Of a stretch of 25,895 bases of DNA, positions 15,490 through 22,853 are shown in pieces. Positions within the stretch are counted from its first letter, which is position 1. Each line of letters starts with the position of its first letter. This DNA is from Chloroflexi bacterium RBG_16_60_22. GTDB taxonomy: Bacteria; Chloroflexota; Dehalococcoidia; Dehalococcoidales; RBG-16-60-22. The notes beneath the pieces were generated by a model. The model saw only the letters and a list, made by a program, of their open reading frames with translations, was not told where the DNA came from and made no database searches. Both the position numbers and the translations under genes were made by a program. The stretch covers positions 1 through 25,895 of the forward strand of contig MGNX01000082.1 of NCBI GenBank assembly GCA_001796935.1, given 5' to 3'.

Positions 15490-15519
15490 ATTTTAAAAAG
15501 ATACCCGCCAGGGTGCGAA
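15490..15519 (-). promoter_or_regulatory. Weak candidate promoter for etfBA
   Basis: On the minus strand TTCGCA (15514-15519) and TAAAAT (15490-15495) are 18 bases apart. The -10 ends 14 bases before the etfB ATG at 15475, so transcription would begin only about 7 bases upstream of it. An alternative is read-through from prfA-prmC. Confidence 0.3.
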
Positions 15520-15542
15520 GCGGACTCAAGAGTAATTTAGCA

Positions 15543-16394
15543 TCATGTATGGGCCGGTGTCAAACACAGGCCGACCACCCGCTCGATGCCGGCCAGGTCG
15601 CATTCGACCGCCACCTCCCCGGACGGGAATTCCCGGCGCAGCAGGGAGGTCACTGCCCCGGACTGTCCCTGCCCTATCTCCAGGAGCAGGCACCCGCCGG
15701 GGGAAAGCCGCTCGCTTCCGTGGCGACACAGCTCGCCTATCCGGTCCAGGCCATCACTCCCCCCGTGCAACGCCACCTCTGGCTCGAAGCGCAGCGGGCC
15801 GCCGGGGATAAGCTCCGTCTCCCTGACGTACGGCAGGTTGGCAATGATGAGGTCGACGGGGGTGGGGAGGGGCTCGAGCAGGTCGCCCAGCAGGAGAGTG
15901 ACGCGGTCGGCCACCCCATGTTTCCGGCAGTTGGCGGCGGCCACCTCCAGGGCCGGGGCTGATACATCCGCGGCGTAGATAACCGCACCGGGGAGATTGA
16001 CGGCCAGGCTGACGGCGATGGCCCCGCAGCCGGTGCCGATATCGGCGATGGTGTTGATGGTACGGCGGCCGGCCAGACCGAGGGCCTTTTCCACCAGCAG
16101 CTCCGTCTCCGGCCGGGGGATAAGGACGCGGGGGTCGACGAGGAAATCGAGGCCGTAGAACTCGCGGTGCCCGGTGATATAGGCCAGCGGTTCGCCGCCG
16201 AGGCGGCGCTCCAGCACCTGCCGCAGGCCTGCGGCCTTCTCCGGGCTTAAATCAAGGTCGAGACCAACAAAGAGCTCCGCACGTCCCACTCCCAGCACGT
16301 GTCTCAGGAGGACTTCGCCTTCCAGGTCGGCGTCCTCGAAGTTCCCATCGGAAAGGATATGACGGGCGCGGGCCAGCGCCTCTCTCAGGTTCAC
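15543..16394 (-). CDS. prmC: Peptide chain release factor N5-glutamine methyltransferase
   Basis: The product has 283 residues. It starts at GTG 16394, which overlaps the prfA stop as GTGA, with GAGGAA 6 bases upstream inside prfA. It has an N-terminal helical domain (about 1-75) and a SAM-methyltransferase domain with DIGTGCGAIAVSLA at 118-131. The catalytic tetrapeptide is NLPY (186-189) where the family usually has NPPY; Asn and Tyr, the residues that hold the glutamine, are kept. PrmC methylates the GGQ glutamine of release factors, and its gene directly follows prfA, its substrate. The pairing and overlap make the call secure. Confidence 0.95.
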   Translation of the reverse strand: MNLREALARARHILSDGNFEDADLEGEVLLRHVLGVGRAELFVGLDLDLSPEKAAGLRQVLERRLGGEPLAYITGHREFYGLDFLVDPRVLIPRPETELLVEKALGLAGRRTINTIADIGTGCGAIAVSLAVNLPGAVIYAADVSAPALEVAAANCRKHGVADRVTLLLGDLLEPLPTPVDLIIANLPYVRETELIPGGPLRFEPEVALHGGSDGLDRIGELCRHGSERLSPGGCLLLEIGQGQSGAVTSLLRREFPSGEVAVECDLAGIERVVGLCLTPAHT

Positions 16395-17461
16395 ACCGCC
16401 TGTTCCTCGAGCTGCCGGGACTGCTCGGTGGTGGCCAGCTCGTCGATGAGGTCGTCGAGTTCACCCTCCATGAAGCGGGGCAGGTTGTGGAGGGTGATAT
16501 TGACGCGATGGTCGGAGACACGGTCCTGGGGGTAGTTGTAAGTCCTTATCTTCTCGGCGCGCTCGCCGGTGCCCACCTGGGAGCGGCGGTCCGAGGTTAT
16601 CCGCTCCTCCTGCTTCTGCCGCTCCATGTCCAGCAGCCGCGCCCGGAGCACGGCCATCGCCTTGGTCCGGTTCTGGAGCTGGGAGCGCTCGTCCTGGCAG
16701 ACCACGACGATGCCGGTGGGCAGGTGCGTCATGCGGACGGCCGTGGCTACCTTGTTCACGTTCTGCCCCCCGGCGCTGCCGCTGTGGAAAATATCCACCT
16801 TGAGGTCGTCCGGGTTGACGTGAATGTCCACCTCCTCCGCCTTGGGGAGAACGGCCACCGTAGCCGTAGAGGTATGAATCCGGCCGGAGGCCTCGGTAAT
16901 CGGGACGCGCTGCACGCGGTGGACCCCACGCTCGTACTTGAGGCGGCTGAAGGCCCCCTTGCCCTTTATCTCGAAGATTATCTCCTTGAAACCGCCGATA
17001 CCGCTCTCGTTCATATTCATAACGTCAGTCTTCCATCCCTGCCGCTGGGCGTAGCGACTGTACATGCGAAAGAGGTCGGCGGCGAACAGCGCGGCTTCGT
17101 TGCCCCCCGTCCCGGCCCTGATTTCCATGATAATATCCTTCTCGTCGTGGGGGTCGCGGGGCAGCAGCGCCGTCCGGAGCGCCTCGTTGAGCTTGTCCAG
17201 CTTCGCCTCAAGGGTGTCTATCTCCTGGCGGGCCAGGGCCGCCATCTCTTCGTCGAGGCCGTCATCCAGCATCTGGCGGGTCTCCTCCAACGACCGGCTC
17301 GCCGCCCGGTACTGGCGGTAGGTCTTGACCACGTCCTCCAGGGAGGCCCTCTCCCGGGCCAGCGCCTGCAGCCGGGGGAGGTCGGTGGAGACCTCCGGCC
17401 GGGCCATGGTCTCATCTATCTCGCGGTAACGCTTTTCCAGCTTTTCCAGTTGCCCCATCAT
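16391..17461 (-). CDS. prfA: Peptide chain release factor 1
   Basis: The product has 356 residues from ATG 17461 (a second ATG follows at 17458), with GAGGTGG 8 bases upstream. The frame runs open another 31 codons upstream across the promoter and is not coding. The GGQ motif is at 231-233 (GSAGGQNVNK) and the codon-recognition tripeptide reads PIT (187-189) in HRVQRVPITEASGRIHTS. RF1 normally has PxT, which recognises UAA and UAG, so this is RF1 and not RF2 (SPF). It hydrolyses peptidyl-tRNA at stop codons. PIT is an uncommon middle residue compared with the familiar PAT or PVT, but that position is variable. The gene is followed by prmC in a GTGA overlap. Confidence 0.97.
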   Translation of the reverse strand: MMGQLEKLEKRYREIDETMARPEVSTDLPRLQALARERASLEDVVKTYRQYRAASRSLEETRQMLDDGLDEEMAALARQEIDTLEAKLDKLNEALRTALLPRDPHDEKDIIMEIRAGTGGNEAALFAADLFRMYSRYAQRQGWKTDVMNMNESGIGGFKEIIFEIKGKGAFSRLKYERGVHRVQRVPITEASGRIHTSTATVAVLPKAEEVDIHVNPDDLKVDIFHSGSAGGQNVNKVATAVRMTHLPTGIVVVCQDERSQLQNRTKAMAVLRARLLDMERQKQEERITSDRRSQVGTGERAEKIRTYNYPQDRVSDHRVNITLHNLPRFMEGELDDLIDELATTEQSRQLEEQAV

Positions 17462-17482
17462 AACGTCGGCCACCTCATTGAA

Positions 17483-17511
17483 ATTATAGCACAGCGCTGA
17501 TGGCGCTCCAA
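17483..17511 (-). promoter_or_regulatory. Promoter of prfA-prmC with inverted repeat
   Basis: On the minus strand TTGGAG (17506-17511), a 17-base spacer and a perfect TATAAT (17483-17488) lie 21 bases before the ATG. The predicted start is around 17476, so the ribosome site is at the very 5' end of the transcript. AGCGC-tgatg-GCGCT (17493-17507) is an inverted repeat covering the spacer and part of the -35. Confidence 0.65.
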
Positions 17512-17521
17512 GCTGCGCAAA

Positions 17522-17551
17522 TTGACAATCCCGGCCGGAATAGACTATAAT
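17522..17551 (+). promoter_or_regulatory. Consensus sigma-70 promoter of the acyl-CoA ligase gene
   Basis: A perfect TTGACA (17522-17527) and a perfect TATAAT (17546-17551) are 18 bases apart, the strongest promoter in the window. The spacer contains the palindrome CCGGCCGG (17531-17538). The predicted start is near 17558, leaving a leader of about 135 bases. The -35 is only 10 bases from the -35 of the divergent prfA promoter. Confidence 0.75.
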
Positions 17552-17565
17552 CAAGCGTGTTCAGC

Positions 17566-17697
17566 ATGCCAGCCGGTGGCCGCTTTCACATTGATTTTAC
17601 TGATGATAGTCCCTGCTTATCTAATCTCAATCTTCCTGCGGCTGCCGCTTGCCCGGAACGCTCCCAGGTAAACACGGAGAAGGAGCTGAAAGTATGA
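17566..17697 (+). other. Possible 43-codon leader ORF overlapping the acyl-CoA ligase start (ATGA)
   Basis: An ATG at 17566, about 8 bases after the predicted transcription start, opens a frame of 43 codons. Its TGA overlaps the ligase ATG as ATGA at 17694-17697. The peptide starts MPAGGRFHIDFTDDSP and ends EKELKV. There is no ribosome site for the first ATG, and an open frame of this size is not rare by chance in GC-rich DNA. The overlap geometry is what makes it worth listing. Confidence 0.2.
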
Positions 17698-19268
17698 CCA
17701 TAACGGAAATTCTGGCCCGCAACGCCAGGCTGACGCCCGACGCCATCGCCCTGATCGAGATAACGCCGAGCAAGAACCTGAGACGGTCCGTCACCTGGAA
17801 GGAGTTCGACGATAACGCCAACCGGGTGGCCAATGCCCTGGTCGAGCGGGGGATAAAGAAGGGGGACGTCGTCATTCACCTGATGATGAACTCCACCAAG
17901 TGGCTGGAAGCCTATTTCGGTATTCTCAAGTCCGGTGCCATGGCGGCGCCCCTCAACTTCCGCTTCATCAGCCGCCAGATAAAGTACTGCGTGGATATCG
18001 CCGCGCCGAAAATCATGATTTTAGACCAGGACTTCACCGAGCGGGTGGAGGAAATCCGGGGGAAAATGCCGACAATCAAGAAGTATATCTTCGTCGGGGA
18101 GAAGCCGCCACGTGGCATGGAAGCCTACGACGAGGTGCTGGCGAAGTCGTCCCCGGAGCCGCCGGACGTAATACTGAGCGGCGAAGACGATGCAGGACTT
18201 TACTTCACCTCCGGTACCACCGGCGACCCCAAGGCTACCCTGTTGTGCCACCGCAGCCTGGAACACGTGGCCGTCAACGAGAACTACTCGCACCGGGAGA
18301 CGCGTAAAGACTGCTTCCTCCTCATCCAGCCCCTCTATCATACCGGCGGCAAGATGCACTGGTTCGGCTCTTTTATCGCCGGCGGCCGGGCCGTCATGAC
18401 CACCGGCGGCGAGAGAATCACCGCCAAGTTGATTCTGGAGACCATTGCCAGAGAAAAAATAACGCTCTGCATGCTGCTGGTGCCCTGGCTCCAGGATATC
18501 GTCACCGCCCTGGATAAAGGCGACCTCAAGCTCTCCGACTATGATATCAGCTCGCTGCGGCTGGTGCACTCCGGGGCGCAGCCTATCCCACCGGTGCTCG
18601 TCAGGCGCTTCCTGAAGCACTTCACGAACATCGACTACGAAGAGAACTACGGCCTGACGGAGTCGGCCGGCCCCTGTATGCACCTCGGCCTGGAAAACAT
18701 CCACAAGCTCGGCTCGATGGGCTACCCCCGCCTTAACCTTGACGCCCGCGTCGTCGATAATGACGGCAACGACGTCCCCATCGGCACGGTGGGCGAGATG
18801 ATTATGAAGGGCAACCAAGTGATGAAATGCTACTACAAGAACCCGGAGAAAACGGCCGAGACGTTAAAGGACGGCTGGTTGTACACCGGCGACCTGGTCA
18901 AGCAGGACGAGGAGGGCTTTATCTACTACGTCGACCGCAAGAAGGACCTGATTATCAGCGGCGGGGAGAACATCTTCCCGGTCGACCTCGAATCGGTGCT
19001 CATCGGCCAGCCCAAGGTCAAGGACGTGGCCATCATCGGCATCCCCGACGACCGTTACGGAGAGGTGGTGGCCGCCGTCGTTCAGCCCAAGGACGGAGTC
19101 GACCTTACCGAAGCGGAGATGCGGGCTTACTTCGAACCGCAGCTGCCCAAGTACGCCTGGCCCAGGATTATCCTCTTCGGGGACGTGCCACGCAACCCCA
19201 CCGGCAAGATTGAGAAGCCCAAGCTGAGGGAGCGCTATGCCAACCTCAAGTGGAACCCCAAGGGCTAA
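17694..19268 (+). CDS. AMP-forming acyl-CoA synthetase / acid-CoA ligase
   Basis: The product has 524 residues from ATG 17694, with AAGGAG 8 bases upstream. It is a full ANL-superfamily enzyme: ATP-binding P-loop YFTSGTTGDPK (170-180), NYGLTESAG (motif A5), WLYTGDL (A7), DRKKDLIISGGENIFP (A8 hinge) and NPTGKIEK with catalytic Lys505 (A10). It activates a carboxylic acid to an acyl-AMP and then acyl-CoA. The residue after the P-loop lysine is Ala rather than the common Gly. The substrate cannot be read from the sequence; medium- or long-chain fatty acids or aromatic acids are typical of relatives. With ETF and FAD/Fe-S genes close by, it may supply acyl-CoA for oxidation; that is inference from position. 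It has its own strong promoter. Confidence 0.92.
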   Translation: MTITEILARNARLTPDAIALIEITPSKNLRRSVTWKEFDDNANRVANALVERGIKKGDVVIHLMMNSTKWLEAYFGILKSGAMAAPLNFRFISRQIKYCVDIAAPKIMILDQDFTERVEEIRGKMPTIKKYIFVGEKPPRGMEAYDEVLAKSSPEPPDVILSGEDDAGLYFTSGTTGDPKATLLCHRSLEHVAVNENYSHRETRKDCFLLIQPLYHTGGKMHWFGSFIAGGRAVMTTGGERITAKLILETIAREKITLCMLLVPWLQDIVTALDKGDLKLSDYDISSLRLVHSGAQPIPPVLVRRFLKHFTNIDYEENYGLTESAGPCMHLGLENIHKLGSMGYPRLNLDARVVDNDGNDVPIGTVGEMIMKGNQVMKCYYKNPEKTAETLKDGWLYTGDLVKQDEEGFIYYVDRKKDLIISGGENIFPVDLESVLIGQPKVKDVAIIGIPDDRYGEVVAAVVQPKDGVDLTEAEMRAYFEPQLPKYAWPRIILFGDVPRNPTGKIEKPKLRERYANLKWNPKG

Positions 19269-19374
19269 AATATAAACCATGGTTTTTCTAATTGAGAAAG
19301 CCAAGGATAAAAAGGTTCACCGAAAAATTACTGACGTAGTCTAATTTTGAAAGCGTAAAGGGAGGGTTAATTCT

Positions 19375-20016
19375 ATGAGAGTAGTAATCATCGGAGCCAG
19401 CGGATTTATCGGGTCAGCAATTCGTGATGAAGCATTGACAAGGGGGCATCAGGTAACGGCGATTGTCCGTCATCCCGAAAAAATAACCGTGCAGAACTCG
19501 CGGCTTACCATCGTGAAAGCGGATATTCTTAAAGATGACCTTGGCAAGCTCGTGAAGGGCCACGATGCGGTTATAAGTGCGTATAACCCTGGCTGGGGTA
19601 ACCCAAATCTCTACGAAGAGCAAATAAAGGGCACCCAGAACCTTATCAGCGGGGTTAAAAAGGCCGGAATCAAGAGGTTACTGGTCGTCGGCGGGGCTGG
19701 CAGCCTTGAAATTGCCCCCGGCGTACAGGTTATCGACAAAACCGATTTTCCTAAAGAAGTGATAGGCGGTGTGCTGGCCACCAGGGAAGCACTTTATATG
19801 CTCAGAAAAGAAGATAAACTTGAGTGGACATTTCTGAGCCCGCCGGCTAATATCAAGCCGGGCGAACGTACGGGGCATTTCCGGGTCGGGAAAGACCAGC
19901 TTCTCAAGAACGAAGATGGCGAAAGTGTAATCTCCACGCAGGATTACGCCGTTGCCATGATAGATGAACTCGAGCACCCGCAACACAAGCGCCAACGATT
20001 CACTGTCGCCTACTGA
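19375..20016 (+). CDS. NAD(P)-binding NmrA/SDR-like protein
   Basis: The product has 213 residues beginning MRVVIIGASGFIGSAIRDEA, with the Rossmann dinucleotide motif GASGFIG at 7-13. The fold continues with ADILKDDL and HDAVISAYN strands, RLLVVGGAGSL near 102-112 and a C-terminal STQDYAVAMIDELE helix. It matches the short atypical-SDR/NmrA-like group (YwnB-type) that binds NAD(P) and often senses redox state or reduces small substrates. It lacks the usual YxxxK active-site pair, so catalysis is uncertain. GGGAGGG lies 8 bases before the ATG. The gene and its 5' flank are visibly AT-richer than the neighbours, with many AAA, ATT and GAA codons, which suggests acquisition. It has no operon partner. 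Confidence 0.85.
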   Translation: MRVVIIGASGFIGSAIRDEALTRGHQVTAIVRHPEKITVQNSRLTIVKADILKDDLGKLVKGHDAVISAYNPGWGNPNLYEEQIKGTQNLISGVKKAGIKRLLVVGGAGSLEIAPGVQVIDKTDFPKEVIGGVLATREALYMLRKEDKLEWTFLSPPANIKPGERTGHFRVGKDQLLKNEDGESVISTQDYAVAMIDELEHPQHKRQRFTVAY

Positions 20017-20041
20017 TGAAATCCCAAAATCAACCAGGTGC

Positions 20042-20070
20042 CCCGGGTTAAATTCTGAGGTCTAACCGGG
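20042..20070. terminator. Hairpin between convergent genes, candidate two-way terminator
   Basis: CCCGGGTTA (20042-20050) and TAACCGGG (20063-20070) pair with one bulged G around a 12-base loop, between the NmrA-like gene and the end of the convergent FAD oxidase gene. The stop codon of the latter lies in it. No T run follows on either side, so termination efficiency is doubtful. Confidence 0.3.
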
Positions 20071-21597
20071 CCCCGGGTTCGAGACGTTATTTGGGTCGAA
20101 GGTCTCCTTGATTTTATTCGTCCAGACCTGGAAGTTGCTGTAGAGCGGCCCCAGCCTTTCCATCACGGCTTTGACGCGCGGCGGCGTGGCGGCGTGAAAT
20201 CCGTGCCGGATATCGCTTTCCATGGATTTCTGCATCACCTCCGCCGGTATCTGCTGCCAGTCCGGCCGTTGATTATCGAAGAAGAAGAGCAACTCGATGT
20301 GGGCGGCGTGGCCGTACTCCATGGGAATAACCTGGAAGTTGTGCGGCGCGTCCAGTATCCGCCCCTTCTCGATGAAATCATAGAAGAACTCGGGGATGGC
20401 CGCGGCCACCTCGAACATGTGGTGGATGGAGTCGGCCCCCAGCTTGGTGGGACTCCACCCCCCGCCCAGCTTGAGCACCCGCTGGAGGAAGCTCACCAGG
20501 ATAAAGAAGTCCATGTTCTCCTCGTATTTCCGGGTGATGGATGCGTCCACCGGCTCCCCGCCGAACTCCTCCACGATGTCCCGCATGACACGCTCCTCGT
20601 AGGCCAGCTCCTCCGGCGTCCAGGCGGCCAGATAGACCCACAGCGCCCGCGGCAGCTCCCGCTGGTACAGACCGCTGTTCCACAGGTCCCGGAAATCGTT
20701 GGCGGAGACGGTGAACAGCACGGCCTCGGTGGCGTAGAAGAACTTCAGGACGGCCTGCCCGATTTCCGCCTTGCCCATCTCAGTCATGGCGTCCCGCACC
20801 TTTTCCAGCGTGGGGAACTTGAAAATAAAGACCCGGTGGCAGTCCGGCGGGAACGGTATCTTATAGTCGGGGGAATGCCCCTGCGTCGTCAGCACCCGCG
20901 GCCCTTTCCAGTCGTCCAGCCCGATGGCGATGCGGGTAACGATGCCGAGTCCCCCGCCCCAGCCGCCATAGCCCCGTACCAGCCCCCTCAAGCTGGGGCC
21001 GGGGCCGTCCGGGCAGAACCAACCGGCGCCGTGGGCCAGCGAGCCCACCCTGACGATTTCCCCGGTGGGGGTGACCCACTCGTAGCCGAGCAGGTAGCGT
21101 GAGCACCGGGAGCTGCTCTGCTGGGTATGGTGGTCACCGGAGGTGAGGAAGTTGGCCAGCACCGAGCAGGAAGGCCCGGCCGAGGCGGTGGGATAGGTCA
21201 GGCCGCGCTTGAAGACCTCGGCCTTGAGCTGGACCTGCCGGACGGCCGGCTCGATGACGGCGTAGCGGTCGAACTCGTTAATCTCGATTATCCGGTTCAT
21301 ACGGCGCAGGCTGATGACCAGCATCCCCGGCTGGCTGACAACCCCTCCCATGCCGAACATAGAGACTACGGCGTTGTACCGGACGCCGTGGCGGTTGCAT
21401 ATCCTGACGATTTCCCGGACTTCCTCGACGCTCCCCGGCATGATGACCGCCGCCGGGCTGGGCGGCTGGCGACCGCTCTGCGGGTTGGTGTGGCGAAGGG
21501 CCGCCAGAATATGGGGGCGGTCGGCGATGTTTTCCGGTCCTACCACCTTAAGCAGCGCCTGATATACTTCTTTCGGCAGGCTCATCACTTTCTCCAT
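20062..21597 (-). CDS. FAD-linked oxidase (PCMH/VAO-type), subunit 2 of the FAD-FeS-FAD operon
   Basis: The product has 511 residues from ATG 21597, with GGAG 8 bases upstream. An alternative GTG at 21603 would overlap the Fe-S gene stop as GTGA. The FAD-binding PCMH domain (about 40-240) has PAAVIMPGSVEEVREIVRIC, RMNRIIEINEFDRYAVIEPA and then SGDHHTQQSSSRCSRYLLGY and WVTPTGEIVRVGS. DGPGPSLRGLVRGYGGWGGG leads into GIVTRIAIGL. A cap domain follows and the end FDPNNVSNPG is the classical GlcD/VAO C-terminal motif. It should oxidise an alcohol or 2-hydroxy acid and pass electrons to the Fe-S partner encoded immediately upstream. The substrate is unknown. Convergent with the NmrA-like gene. Confidence 0.85.
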   Translation of the reverse strand: MEKVMSLPKEVYQALLKVVGPENIADRPHILAALRHTNPQSGRQPPSPAAVIMPGSVEEVREIVRICNRHGVRYNAVVSMFGMGGVVSQPGMLVISLRRMNRIIEINEFDRYAVIEPAVRQVQLKAEVFKRGLTYPTASAGPSCSVLANFLTSGDHHTQQSSSRCSRYLLGYEWVTPTGEIVRVGSLAHGAGWFCPDGPGPSLRGLVRGYGGWGGGLGIVTRIAIGLDDWKGPRVLTTQGHSPDYKIPFPPDCHRVFIFKFPTLEKVRDAMTEMGKAEIGQAVLKFFYATEAVLFTVSANDFRDLWNSGLYQRELPRALWVYLAAWTPEELAYEERVMRDIVEEFGGEPVDASITRKYEENMDFFILVSFLQRVLKLGGGWSPTKLGADSIHHMFEVAAAIPEFFYDFIEKGRILDAPHNFQVIPMEYGHAAHIELLFFFDNQRPDWQQIPAEVMQKSMESDIRHGFHAATPPRVKAVMERLGPLYSNFQVWTNKIKETFDPNNVSNPGPG

Positions 21598-21599
21598 TT

Positions 21600-22853
21600 T
21601 CACAACTCCAGCGCCCTGACGACGAGCCCGGTAAAATCATGGTATTGCAGGGTGCTCTTATCTGCGTCGATGGCGTTCTGGAAGGCCGATTCACACCAGG
21701 GGCAGGCGGAAACGACGGCGTTAGCGCCGGTGGATTTGGCCTCGTCGAGGCGTTCCGCTGCCGTCCAGAGGGCAAAGTCGGGGAAGGCCGCCGGCACGCC
21801 CCCGCCCCCGCCGCAGCAGAAGGCGTTCTCCGCGTGGCGGGTCATCTCCACCAGCTCCAGGCCGGGGATAGCTTTAAGGACCTCCCGCGGGGACTCGTAC
21901 ACGCCGTGGGTGCCCCGCCGCCACGTCTTGGGCGGTTCATGGTAGCCGAACGACTTTATTTCGCCGTGCCAGGGCACGTAGGGCTCGGAGAGCCGCCCCA
22001 GCAGGCAGGGGTCATGGTACGTAACTTTTATGTCAAGTTTCCCCTTCAGCTTCAGCCTGTCCGCGCGGAGCATCCGTTGGACGACCTCGGAGATATGCAC
22101 GACCTCGAAGTCGGGCGGGGCAATCCGGGGGTAGAAGCCCCGGAAGGTGCCGTAGCACTCGGCACAGGCGGTGACGACCGTCCTGATACCGTTTTCCCTG
22201 AAGACCTCCGTGTTGTGCTCGGCCAGCTTCCGGGCGGCCTCGACCTGCCCCGTCCGCCACAGCGGCGCCCCGCAGCAGTACTCGTCGTGGAGGACCTGGA
22301 AGTCCAGCCCGCCGGCGTTCAATATTCTGACCGTGTTGCGGGCGATGTCCGGGTGTTTATAGGCGGTGGCACAGCCGGCGAAGTAAGCGACGTCGGCTTT
22401 TTCGGACAGCTTTATTCCTTCTTGAAGCCAGTCAGACCTCTCCTCGTGGGGCTCTCCAAAGATGTTGTGATGGGCCTCGATGTACCGGGCCTGCTCCTGG
22501 TGCGGCGGCAGCGGTCCCCGGCCATCCTCGACGCACCTTGCCCGGAGCGCCAGAATCGTGTCCATCACCTCCATGTCCCGTACCGACTTGCAGTTGATAT
22601 CGCAGGCGCCGCAGGTGGTGCAGGTATAAATATGCTCGATGAGCCCGTCCTCGTAGTCGAGCTCCCCATCCAGGAGCTCCTGGGCGATGTTAATCAGCCC
22701 CTGGCCGGAGCAGGCGTCCCAGCGGTACCGCAGGTGGATGGGGCAAATCTCGGCGTACTCCCAGCCCTTCATCATGGGCCCAAGTATAAAGCGGCACTGC
22801 CCGCAGCTGTTGCAGGACTTCATGGTGTAGCGGTAGTCGGTAAGCTTATCCAC
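21600..22853 (-). CDS. Double CCG-domain Fe-S oxidoreductase (GlpC/GlcF/HdrD-like)
   Basis: The product has 417 residues and starts at GTG 22853, overlapping the upstream FAD gene by 8 bases, with a strong GGAGGGGGG ribosome site. Two N-terminal cluster regions carry C14, C17, C20, C37 and C78, C81, C84, C88, spaced as two [4Fe-4S] ferredoxin-type sites (the first with a long gap before its last Cys). Two CCG domains follow: C161, C193-C194, C230, C233 (an exact CX31CCX35CXXC spacing) and C283, C346-C347, C384, C387. CCG pairs bind unusual clusters in HdrB/HdrD and relay electrons in GlcF, GlpC and LutA. The protein lies between two FAD oxidases, so it is the electron-transfer hub of the complex. 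No membrane segment is visible, so any quinone link would need another partner. Confidence 0.9.
   Translation of the reverse strand: MDKLTDYRYTMKSCNSCGQCRFILGPMMKGWEYAEICPIHLRYRWDACSGQGLINIAQELLDGELDYEDGLIEHIYTCTTCGACDINCKSVRDMEVMDTILALRARCVEDGRGPLPPHQEQARYIEAHHNIFGEPHEERSDWLQEGIKLSEKADVAYFAGCATAYKHPDIARNTVRILNAGGLDFQVLHDEYCCGAPLWRTGQVEAARKLAEHNTEVFRENGIRTVVTACAECYGTFRGFYPRIAPPDFEVVHISEVVQRMLRADRLKLKGKLDIKVTYHDPCLLGRLSEPYVPWHGEIKSFGYHEPPKTWRRGTHGVYESPREVLKAIPGLELVEMTRHAENAFCCGGGGGVPAAFPDFALWTAAERLDEAKSTGANAVVSACPWCESAFQNAIDADKSTLQYHDFTGLVVRALEL

Noticed and set aside
16391..17461. The PIT tripeptide of RF1 as evidence of changed stop-codon use.
   Set aside because: The middle position of PxT varies in RF1, and genes in this window end in TAA, TAG and TGA as usual.
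19279..19344. A 21-residue ORF (start MVFLIEKAKDKK) downstream of the acyl-CoA ligase.
   Set aside because: It has no ribosome site, is very short, and overlaps an imperfect hairpin (19277-19306); I see no family match.
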